Below are positions 53,870 through 59,194 of a stretch of 59,194 bases of DNA, in pieces. Origin of the DNA: CAYVQZ01 sp964453435 (GTDB lineage Bacteria > Abyssobacteria > SURF-5); the NCBI GenBank assembly GCA_964453435.1, contig CAYVQZ010000032.1:1-59194 (forward strand), given 5' to 3'. Numbering within the stretch: the stretch's first letter is position 1; every line of letters starts with the position of its first letter. The notes under the pieces were generated by a model, which worked only from the letters and a program-made list of their open reading frames with translations, searched no databases and was not told the origin of the DNA. Made by a program: the position numbers and the translations under genes.

Positions 53870-53971
53870 ATGGCCATGGGCATTGACGAATCGTTGGTGA
53901 AAGAGATCGTCCGCATCCTTTCCGTGACCACCCCGGACAAAATCGCCCGTCTCAAGCCGCTTATCGGATAG
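53870..53971 (+). CDS. small protein upstream of the HEPN/MNT pair
   Basis: 33 residues, MAMGIDESLVKEIVRILSVT then TPDKIARLKPLIG, preceded by GGAAAGGAA. The next gene starts 10 bases after its stop. The same small frame is kept in the decayed copy at 46975, with only a few changes in its first 18 codons, which suggests it is a real part of the cassette. No family is recognised. A short amphipathic helix is the only visible feature. It could be a leader that sets translation of the MNT gene or an extra antitoxin part; both are inference. Confidence 0.5.
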   Translation: MAMGIDESLVKEIVRILSVTTPDKIARLKPLIG

Positions 53972-53981
53972 GAGGCAATCT

Positions 53982-54308
53982 GTGCACGGGGAAATCCAAA
54001 ACATCCTTGATGAAGTCATACATCGCATTGTTGACACATTCCATCCTCGAAAGGTCATCCTTTTCGGCTCCCACGCCGCCGGTATACCAGGCATCAATAG
54101 CGATCTCGACCTTCTGATCGTGATGGATGTTGAGGGATCAACACGGCAGAAGGCAAATGAGATCGATCTGCTGATGGCTGACCGCAAAATACCCATGGAT
54201 TTCATCGTGCTGACACCCGAGCAATACGAGCGGCAAAAAAATATCATCGGGACAATTGTTCGCCAGGCCGAGAAGGAAGGAAGGGTGCTCTATGAGCGCG
54301 CCGCCTGA
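53982..54308 (+). CDS. MNT-type nucleotidyltransferase antitoxin
   Basis: 108 residues with a GTG start and GGAGG six bases before it. The minimal nucleotidyltransferase motif is intact: VILFGSHAAGIPGINSDLDL, giving Gly-Ser and Asp-x-Asp at residues 29-30 and 41-43, with a third acidic residue in PMDFIVLTP at 73. In HEPN/MNT systems such proteins neutralise the HEPN RNase, in studied cases by adding AMP to it. It overlaps the HEPN gene by 17 bases. Confidence 0.85.
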   Translation: MHGEIQNILDEVIHRIVDTFHPRKVILFGSHAAGIPGINSDLDLLIVMDVEGSTRQKANEIDLLMADRKIPMDFIVLTPEQYERQKNIIGTIVRQAEKEGRVLYERAA

Positions 54309-54717
54309 AATCGTTGACGAAGTCCGGCGCTGGGTCGAAAAGGCCGAAAACGATTTTCGCAATGCGGAATATGTTCTGACCATGAAGGATAATTGTCCGT
54401 TCGACACCGTGTGCTATCATTGTCAGCAATGCGCCGAAAAATATCTGAAGGCGTTGTTAGTCTATCGGGGAGTGGACTTCGCGAGAACCCATGATCTTGT
54501 GGTCCTTTTCAACTTGGCGCAGAAAACCGGGCTTTTGAACCTTCGCGTTCAGGATGTGCAGCCGCTGAACCGTTATTCCATCGAGGCCCGTTACCCTGGC
54601 GATTGGGAGCCTATCGATGAAAGCGAAGCCAAAACCGCTTTCGTGAGGGTTCGTGCTGTTCGAGACACTGTTCGGAGTACCCTCGCTCCCGTGCTTTCGT
54701 TGAAGAATAGCGAATAA
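54292..54717 (+). CDS. HEPN-domain toxin partner of the MNT gene
   Basis: 141 residues from ATG 54292, which has AAGGAAGGAAGG upstream. It matches the HEPN family usually paired with MNT proteins: CYHCQQCAEKYLKALLVYRG, the conserved VDFARTHDLVVLF and RYSIEARYPGD near residue 100. The RTHDL and ARYPGD motifs are the most conserved of this type. HEPN proteins are RNases in characterised systems; the exact active-site pair of this subtype is less certain than the R-x4-H of the helicase at 30848. Start lies inside the MNT gene. Confidence 0.83.
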   Translation: MSAPPEIVDEVRRWVEKAENDFRNAEYVLTMKDNCPFDTVCYHCQQCAEKYLKALLVYRGVDFARTHDLVVLFNLAQKTGLLNLRVQDVQPLNRYSIEARYPGDWEPIDESEAKTAFVRVRAVRDTVRSTLAPVLSLKNSE

Positions 54718-54719
54718 TA

Positions 54720-54761
54720 GCAACCGAAAAATATCTGAAGCTGCTTTTGGTCCTCCAAGAA
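54720..54761 (+). pseudogene. fragment of a second HEPN gene
   Basis: Three bases after the HEPN stop, the frame ATEKYLKLLLVLQ repeats the internal HEPN segment CAEKYLKALLVYR; the DNA is near-identical over cgaaaaatatctgaag. It is not a full gene and shows that another HEPN copy was partly lost here. Confidence 0.55.
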
Positions 54762-54786
54762 TGGGTCTCTTATTAAAGTCCCTTTT

Positions 54787-54870
54787 GAGAGGCAAATCAA
54801 GCGCCGTGGCATAAAGCGATATCTCGAGAATGTTGCTCAGCAGGTAGAGTCCCGCCGGCGGCGGGGTTAA
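54787..54870 (+). pseudogene. C-terminal fragment of a GIY-YIG gene with tRNA-like end
   Basis: 28 codons (ERQIKRRGIKRYLENVAQQV, then ESRRRRG and a stop) nearly identical to the 3' end of the broken gene at 27444-27725. Bases 54832-54849 match the tRNA-Asn D-arm at 17 of 18 positions, and GTTAACCACT further on (54866-54875) matches part of its anticodon arm. The first two thirds of the gene are missing. Confidence 0.75.
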
Positions 54871-54881
54871 CCACTAGGCGC

Positions 54882-54919
54882 CTTCCAAATCGACTTGTGC
54901 GACAACCCGCCTCTCGTGT
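54882..54919 (+). repeat. right direct repeat flanking the HEPN/MNT cassette
   Basis: 32 of 38 bases match 53768-53805. It directly follows the GIY-YIG/tRNA fragment. Confidence 0.6.
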
Positions 54920-55302
54920 GAAGATAAGGTCGTTCGAAAGATGCTTGGCAAATGAGTACACAGGCCAGCCAGGACATCAGGGTCGCCGAGACTCTTTTGT
55001 CGCAGGACCGGCCCTGCTCCAGCCTTGGCGATGACCTTTTTCAAGTAGTCTCCGGCAGTGTTTCCATGGCGTTTTCCCTTGCCTTCCATTGCATCGGGCT
55101 TATGACATCCGCATGGCTGACGACCTTGTCATAGACAGGCTCCACGACCCGAAGCAATTACCTCACATTCCTGAAACCCCTTTCTTAAAGCCTCCACATT
55201 CGGAAAGCTCTGAACCATCCAGTCCGACCATTATTTTGTCGCACATATGAAAATAGTTACGGCATCAACCGATTTCCCTCGCATTTTTTCACTTGAAAAA
55301 GC
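54920..55302. other. intergenic, no gene recognised
   Basis: About 380 bases. Short open frames on both strands show no domain or ribosome binding site. The boundary between the island and the PadR operon lies in this stretch. Confidence 0.4.
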
Positions 55303-55330
55303 TTGACAACGGGTGACAATGTGCTATTAT
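55303..55330 (+). promoter_or_regulatory. promoter of the PadR operon
   Basis: Perfect TTGACA (55303-55308), 16-base spacer, TATTAT (55325-55330). The padR ATG is 47 bases downstream with TGGAGG before it. The A+T-rich bases between -10 and the start may hold the PadR operator. Confidence 0.65.
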
Positions 55331-55376
55331 ATGAGTAGGTCTTATAGATGAACTAATATCTTTTTGGAGGCGCACC

Positions 55377-55781
55377 ATGTGTAATCGTCAGAATGGAGGT
55401 GTGCGACATGGCTTCTGTGGTCCAGCAGCGGGCAGGATGCTGGGTTTTATTCAACCATGGCTACTGCTTCTCCTCTCGGAAAAGTCAGCACACGGCTATG
55501 AGTTACTGGACAAGCTAAATCAAAATGAAGATACCAAAGGCATGGACCCTGGTTTTCTGTACCGCACCTTGCGTCAGTTTGAGCAAGATGGGCTGGTCAA
55601 GTCGTCCTGGGACGTAGAAGGACGTGGTCCAGCACGCCGGGTATACGAAATTACTCCTGACGGGGTCGAATACCTACATGCCTGGGTAAATCATATCCGT
55701 AGTACTCGGGAACGGTTAGGGCGGTTATTAGAAACCTATGAGTCACGTTTTAGGTCACAGACAACGGAGGAAAGGAGGTGA
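55377..55781 (+). CDS. PadR-family transcriptional regulator
   Basis: 134 residues. It has the PadR winged helix: GFIQPWLLLLLSEKSAHGYELLDKL, then DPGFLYRTLRQFEQDGLVKSSW and the wing GPARRVYEITPDGVEYLHAW. The N-terminus is extended by about 20 residues with two cysteines (MCNRQNGG...GFCGPAAGRM), which could sense metal or redox state; that is inference. First gene of a tight five-gene operon; PadR proteins often repress their own operon. Its stop lies within the ribosome-site region of the next gene. Confidence 0.88.
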   Translation: MCNRQNGGVRHGFCGPAAGRMLGFIQPWLLLLLSEKSAHGYELLDKLNQNEDTKGMDPGFLYRTLRQFEQDGLVKSSWDVEGRGPARRVYEITPDGVEYLHAWVNHIRSTRERLGRLLETYESRFRSQTTEERR

Positions 55782-55786
55782 GCAAT

Positions 55787-56089
55787 ATGTGTGGACATGG
55801 CGAGTATTACGGGCAGCACGGCCACGGTGGCTGTTGCTGTCAGCCCGGCGGATTTCACGGGCATCATTTTCGCCAATACGCCCCTTCATGGGAAGAGCGA
55901 ATTGCCCGGATGGAGGAATACCTGAAAGACCTTCAAGCTGAAGTCAAAAATGTAGAAGAACGCCTCGCCGTGGATGAGAGCCGCCAAATGAAAGAATCGA
56001 AGCCAGTATTGGGAGGAGAGGCTGATGGGGTCCGGCCTTTCCTTCCCCTTCCACTCTATAGGCTTGGTACAAGGCGGATGTTAGTATGA
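55787..56089 (+). CDS. DUF5320-type Cys/His-rich coiled-coil protein
   Basis: 100 residues from ATG 55787, decided by AAAGGAGG eight bases upstream; an overlapping GTG at 55778 is less likely. The N-terminus MCGHGEYYGQHGHGGCCCQP and the following HGHHF are packed with Cys, His and Gly, then a coiled coil (ERIARMEEYLKDLQAEVKNV). This is the plan of DUF5320 proteins, small soluble proteins near metal or redox genes. The C-terminal 25 residues are unlike the family. It overlaps the permease start by 4 bases. Metal binding is inference. Confidence 0.65.
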   Translation: MCGHGEYYGQHGHGGCCCQPGGFHGHHFRQYAPSWEERIARMEEYLKDLQAEVKNVEERLAVDESRQMKESKPVLGGEADGVRPFLPLPLYRLGTRRMLV

Positions 56090-56568
56090 ATACAACAGCT
56101 ATCATCATAAATCTATTGGCCCTTGGTTGCCTTATCTTTGCGCTTATTAAGGACAGGGGTAGGACAAAGCAGTCCGTAGGAGTAGCCGTGGAATCATTTA
56201 TCCGGATTCTCCCGACTGTTCTAATTATTGTCGCCATCATCGGTCTGCTGATGGCTTTCGCGCCGCCAGACCAGATTTCCCGGTTTATCGGTGAGCAGGC
56301 TGGATTCGGTGGGCTGCTCGCCATTGCGGCGCTGGGTGCGGTCCTGCACATCCCGGCACTCATTTCGTTCCCACTGGCAGCCTCACTCCTGCAAAGCGGA
56401 GCGGCAGTAGCTTCTGTCGCTGCTTTCATAACGACACTAACGATGGTTGGTGTGGTAACGCTTCCGCTTGAGATAAAGGAGCTGGGGAGAAAAATGGCTT
56501 TTCTCCGCAACGGCCTGAGTTTCATCATCGCCATTGCCATCGCGCTGATAATGGGGATGATTCTATGA
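56086..56568 (+). CDS. half-size permease A (UPF0718/ArsP-like)
   Basis: 160 residues with four or five hydrophobic segments (IIINLLALGCLIFALI, ILPTVLIIVAIIGLLMAFAP, GLLAIAALGAVLHIPALISF, VAAFITTLTMVGVVTLPLEI, FIIAIAIALIMGMIL). The central PALISFPLAASLLQSGA segment is the repeat seen twice in full-length UPF0718/ArsP permeases of about 300-350 residues. Here the two halves are separate genes. It overlaps both neighbours by 4 bases. The substrate is unknown; family members export metalloids or other toxic compounds. Confidence 0.75.
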   Translation: MNTTAIIINLLALGCLIFALIKDRGRTKQSVGVAVESFIRILPTVLIIVAIIGLLMAFAPPDQISRFIGEQAGFGGLLAIAALGAVLHIPALISFPLAASLLQSGAAVASVAAFITTLTMVGVVTLPLEIKELGRKMAFLRNGLSFIIAIAIALIMGMIL

Positions 56569-57113
56569 GGCCAGATGCCGCGAGAATGCTGGGGGGATAT
56601 GTCTTTTTTGTCGCTACGCTGTTAGCTGCCGCTATTATCTTGTGGATATTCCCGGACAGGATTACCGCCGCCGTTAACAGTATGTGGAATTATCTCTTTG
56701 AAATGATAATGATACTGCCGGCGGTAATGATTATCATGGGGCTTTTCAGCGTTTTTATCTCCAAGGAATTGGTAGTTGAATATCTGGGCAAGGCTTCAGG
56801 AATTAAAGGGATTTTGCTTGCCGTATTCTTTGGCGCGCTGCCGACCGGTCCTCTCTACATTGCATTCCCGCTTGCCGCAGCTTTGAGAAGCAAGGGTGCC
56901 AGCCTCGCCAACATAGTCATCTTCCTTTCCGCCTGGGCTTGCATCAAAATCCCTCAGGAGCTTGTCGAGCTTCAATTCCTGGGTATTAAGTTCATGGCGG
57001 CCAGGCTCGTATTGACGATAATCTTTGTAGCTGTCATGGGTATCTTCATGGAAAAGCTCATTGAGTCGATTGGCAACAAGCGAATAGATGTTTCAAAGGG
57101 AGTGGGCAAATGA
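56565..57113 (+). CDS. half-size permease B (UPF0718/ArsP-like)
   Basis: 182 residues. The layout mirrors permease A: YVFFVATLLAAAIILWIFPD, MILPAVMIIMGLFSVFISKE, GILLAVFFGALPTGPLYIAFPLAAAL (the matching motif), LANIVIFLSAWACIKIPQEL and LVLTIIFVAVMGIFMEKLI. The pair would make one pseudo-symmetric transporter. It starts by an ATGA overlap with A and ends in an ATGA overlap with the cupin, so subunits are made in fixed ratio. Confidence 0.75.
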   Translation: MRPDAARMLGGYVFFVATLLAAAIILWIFPDRITAAVNSMWNYLFEMIMILPAVMIIMGLFSVFISKELVVEYLGKASGIKGILLAVFFGALPTGPLYIAFPLAAALRSKGASLANIVIFLSAWACIKIPQELVELQFLGIKFMAARLVLTIIFVAVMGIFMEKLIESIGNKRIDVSKGVGK

Positions 57114-57424
57114 AAATATTTGACCTTAACGAGATGGCAGCGTTCCCTTACGAACAGAGGGAAAAAAACATTTTTTACCAGACGAAAGAGTTCAAAACAA
57201 GGATTATCGAACTGCCACCGGGTGGACAGATCCCCGCCTGTGAAATGGCATCTTACGTCATCTTCTGTGTCCTGAGCGGCGAAGCCAAGGTAATAGTAGA
57301 CTCAGACGGGGTAGAAATCAAGGAGAAACAGTGCCTCATTACTGATCCGGCGACAATCTCCATGAACACCGAAAACGGAGTCAAGTTATTGGGAATACAG
57401 ATAGCGAGAAGTACTGAGTACTAA
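57110..57424 (+). CDS. small cupin-domain protein
   Basis: 104 residues, a single cupin barrel: RIIELPPGGQIPACEMASYV, FCVLSGEAKVIVDSDGVEIK and CLITDPATISMNTENGVKLL. The usual first-motif histidines are largely replaced (ACEMASYVIF has none), so metal binding may be lost and the protein may act as a sensor or binding subunit. It is the last gene of the PadR operon. Confidence 0.72.
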   Translation: MKIFDLNEMAAFPYEQREKNIFYQTKEFKTRIIELPPGGQIPACEMASYVIFCVLSGEAKVIVDSDGVEIKEKQCLITDPATISMNTENGVKLLGIQIARSTEY

Positions 57425-57449
57425 ACGGGAATAATGCGCTGCGCATGTT

Positions 57450-58013
57450 ATGGGACACCTTGATTCCGGAGATAGCGATGAACTGCTGGTTCAAGCCACT
57501 GGCCAGGGTGACCTGCAGTCCTTTAACCAAATCGTGGAGCGGCACCAGACCTGGGCCTGGAGGGTCGCTTATCGCTTCATTGGAAATGAAGAGGATGCCT
57601 CAGACATCATCCAGGAAGCGTTCCTGCGCCTTCTGGACGCGTCCGGACGCTATCGGCCCACAGCGAAATTCAGAACATATTTTTATCAGATCATCTCTCG
57701 CCTTTGCTTGGATCGGGCGAAAAAGAAACAGCCATTGCTTCTCGAAACGGTTCCGGACGCTCCCGATGCCCGTCCCAGTGTAACGGACGCGATGATGCGC
57801 CACGAAGCCGCCGTCGCGGTTCGTTCCGCCCTTGACGCCCTGCCGCCCAACCAACGTTTGGCCATTGTGCTGCGGTACTACGAATATCTGGATTACGAGG
57901 AAATCGCCTCGGCTCTGGAGACGACAACCAAGGCCGTGGAGCGGCTATTGGCCCGGGGTCGGGAACGTTTGCGGGCTATTCTCGGAAACCGGGATGATTT
58001 TTTCCACTCTTGA
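57450..58013 (+). CDS. ECF-type RNA polymerase sigma factor
   Basis: 187 residues. Region 2 is FNQIVERHQTWAWRVAYRFIGNEEDASDIIQEAFLRLL; region 4 is ALPPNQRLAIVLRYYEYLDYEEIASALETTTKAVERLLARGRERLR, a standard helix-turn-helix. It has no extra C-terminal domain. It heads an operon with an anti-sigma factor and periplasmic proteins, so it should answer an envelope or metal signal. It starts 25 bases after the cupin stop and could be read from the PadR promoter as well as its own. Confidence 0.92.
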   Translation: MGHLDSGDSDELLVQATGQGDLQSFNQIVERHQTWAWRVAYRFIGNEEDASDIIQEAFLRLLDASGRYRPTAKFRTYFYQIISRLCLDRAKKKQPLLLETVPDAPDARPSVTDAMMRHEAAVAVRSALDALPPNQRLAIVLRYYEYLDYEEIASALETTTKAVERLLARGRERLRAILGNRDDFFHS

Positions 58014-58063
58014 GCGGGGGTTTTTCTGTTGCCGCTCGTTTAATGAATAGTGAGGTGAATGAA

Positions 58064-58567
58064 ATGCTGTCATGTCTGAGATACCGAAACCGCCTGGGAG
58101 CTTACTTGGATGGTGAGTTGAGCCAGAGGCGAAGCAAGGCCGTTTCCGCTCACGTGGCGCGGTGCAAGGCTTGCCGTGTTGCGCTGGAGGAACTTTGCCG
58201 CCTTGCACCGGTTATGCATACCCTGGAGGTCCCGCCGGTCCCGGCGGGTTTAGCGGGTCACGTGATGGCGCGTGCACGTACAAGAGCTGTCCGATCCCAC
58301 GAGGGGCCGGTTACTTGGAGCCCCGTGGAATGGTGGCGGATGGTGTCAGCACCCCTGCGTTTAACCGCTTGCGCCACCGTACTCTTGGCCTTTTTCCTCG
58401 GCGTGGCGCTAGGCCGGGGCGTTTTTGTTTTCGGAAACAAACAAACTACCGTGCCCGGAACAGCAAGCATGGAGGGGTTCGAATGGTTCAGCCAGACACC
58501 CCCCGCATCGCTTGGCTCGACCTATCTGACGCTTGCTTCCAATGACGTGGGAGGCAGAAACCGATGA
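58064..58567 (+). CDS. zinc-finger (zf-HC2) anti-sigma factor
   Basis: 167 residues from ATG 58064, chosen for GAGGTG at 6 bases; ATG 58043 is the alternative. The N-terminus has the anti-sigma zinc motif: C in MLSCLRYRNRLGAYLDGEL, and H-x3-C-x2-C in AHVARCKACRVAL. One membrane helix (TACATVLLAFFLGVALG) follows near residue 110, with a short periplasmic tail. It would hold the sigma factor at the membrane until a signal arrives. The stop overlaps the next start (ATGA). Confidence 0.88.
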   Translation: MLSCLRYRNRLGAYLDGELSQRRSKAVSAHVARCKACRVALEELCRLAPVMHTLEVPPVPAGLAGHVMARARTRAVRSHEGPVTWSPVEWWRMVSAPLRLTACATVLLAFFLGVALGRGVFVFGNKQTTVPGTASMEGFEWFSQTPPASLGSTYLTLASNDVGGRNR

Positions 58568-59070
58568 AAGTAAACCTCAAAGCTTTGATTTTCACGTTCT
58601 CACTCATTTTGAATGTGGTGTTTATCGGGATTTTTGCCGCCCATACGATTCCGATCTTAAACCGAAATAGAAAGGCCGATGAATTGATGAAACCCCCGTT
58701 TCTCCAGCTTGACCTCACCGCTGAGCAGCTGGAGCGATTCAAGTCCGACAGGGATAAGTTCATCGGGCAGTTGCACGAAATGGGACAAGCGGTCGGTAAA
58801 AAGCAGATCGAACTTGTTGATCTTCTGGCCGCTCCGACTCCTGACGAACGGGCCATCAAAATGAAGCAGGAAGAAATCCAGCGCCTGCAAGCAGCCACAC
58901 AAGACCGGGTTATCGAGCATTTGGTTCAAAAAAGTTCTCTTTTGAGCCCGGAACAGCGGACCCGTTTTTTCCAACTCGTCAAGGCGCGCATTGAAAGCAG
59001 TGTCCAAGCATACCCTCCTTTCATGAGACCGTCTGGATGGTGCCGGCCAGGGGAAGGTAGCAATGAATAA
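58564..59070 (+). CDS. Spy/CpxP-like periplasmic protein (heavy-metal sensor family)
   Basis: 168 residues. An N-terminal signal anchor (ALIFTFSLILNVVFIGIFAA) is followed by a helical domain with LTAEQLERFKSDRDKFIGQL and LLSPEQRTRFFQLVKARIES, the paired LTxxQ-type motifs of the Spy/CpxP/ZraP fold. Such proteins buffer misfolded protein or bind metal in the periplasm and tune envelope stress systems. Its place after a membrane anti-sigma factor supports a sensory or accessory role. The next gene starts 8 bases inside its end. Confidence 0.82.
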   Translation: MKVNLKALIFTFSLILNVVFIGIFAAHTIPILNRNRKADELMKPPFLQLDLTAEQLERFKSDRDKFIGQLHEMGQAVGKKQIELVDLLAAPTPDERAIKMKQEEIQRLQAATQDRVIEHLVQKSSLLSPEQRTRFFQLVKARIESSVQAYPPFMRPSGWCRPGEGSNE

Positions 59071-59194
59071 GATGTCCCTCTACATGCTGGGTCTAGTTCT
59101 GGCTCTGGTGGTAATCTGTGGCTGCGCGCACACCGGCGTCACACTTTCTGATCCCCTTGGTGTCATGCCGGAGATTCCGCGTTCTTCCTCTACC
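59063..59194 (+). CDS. start of a lipoprotein gene, cut by the window
   Basis: 44 codons visible: MNKMSLYMLGLVLALVVICG then CAHTGVTLSDPLGVMP. A signal peptide ends in a lipobox (VICGC), so it is a lipoprotein. In related operons this position often holds an outer-membrane efflux (TolC/CusC-type) component, but too little is present to say. The 3' end lies outside the window. Confidence 0.7.
   Translation, partial: MNKMSLYMLGLVLALVVICGCAHTGVTLSDPLGVMPEIPRSSST

Noticed and set aside
53762..54247. 161-residue minus-strand frame opposite the MNT gene
   Set aside because: Antisense to a recognised nucleotidyltransferase and its leader.
54874..55089. 71-residue minus-strand frame (GDYLKKVIAKAGAGPVLRQK)
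   Set aside because: Looks protein-like in part but has no clear ribosome site or family I can name; it could be a relic, not enough to call.
27225..55302. Insertion sequence or integrase driving the island
   Set aside because: Despite many repeats and remnants, no DDE/DEDD transposase, tyrosine or serine recombinase is recognisable in any frame.
1..59194. CRISPR array or cas genes
   Set aside because: No regularly spaced short repeats and no Cas protein motifs were seen on either strand.

Overview
The window reads as a scaffold from an uncultivated diderm (Gram-negative) bacterium. The evidence is a four-gene MCE/Mla-type lipid transport operon, several lipoprotein signals and an N-gap of exactly 100 bases typical of a joined metagenome assembly. 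No rRNA or ribosomal protein gene is present, so the phylum cannot be fixed from the sequence.

Region 1 (about 0.4-27 kb) is an almost unbroken minus-strand block of ordinary, well-kept genes. They are two Gfo/Idh/MocA dehydrogenases, a LolA-like lipoprotein, galactokinase, a VWA-FHA membrane protein, hydantoinase/oxoprolinase A and B subunits with an HD protein between them, endonuclease V, a zinc alcohol dehydrogenase, PRPP synthetase, an M28 peptidase, a diacylglycerol-kinase-like lipid kinase and a polyprenol-phosphate mannose synthase. A carbamoyltransferase cluster follows (SxtJ-like, a 49-residue DUF5989 protein, NodU/CmcH-type carbamoyltransferase, SGNH hydrolase), then a QueG-like Fe-S protein and the MCE operon. 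That operon carries an unusual secreted protein made of about twenty W-P-aromatic repeats.

Region 2 (about 27-55 kb) is an accessory or defence island, mostly plus-strand. It opens with an intact tRNA-Asn under a consensus promoter, next to an assembly gap, and with GIY-YIG endonuclease genes and remnants whose 3' ends run into tRNA-Asn-derived sequence. After an RhlE-type helicase comes the most interesting module: a HEPN(Swt1-like)-SNF2 helicase, a sacsin/Hsp90-like ATPase with a C-terminal zinc-binding region, a truncated protein resembling the front part of RecD-like helicases, and a SEC-C protein. Next are a Fic remnant, a Cys-rich protein with ADP-ribosylglycohydrolase and a clipped HNH nuclease, a methyltransferase, a Phd/PIN toxin-antitoxin pair, a P-type ATPase, a macrodomain protein, a second methyltransferase, an M1-peptidase/ChaN/PDZ fusion, a D-amino-acid-oxidase-like flavoprotein and a HEPN/MNT pair. 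Repeats and decayed copies of the GIY-YIG, HEPN/MNT and tRNA sequences lie between these genes and show repeated gain and loss of small cassettes.

Region 3 (55.3-59.2 kb) has two compact plus-strand operons. One is PadR, DUF5320, two half-size permeases and a cupin. The other is an ECF sigma factor, a zinc-finger anti-sigma factor, a Spy-like periplasmic protein and the start of a lipoprotein; it looks like an envelope or metal stress response and is cut by the window edge.
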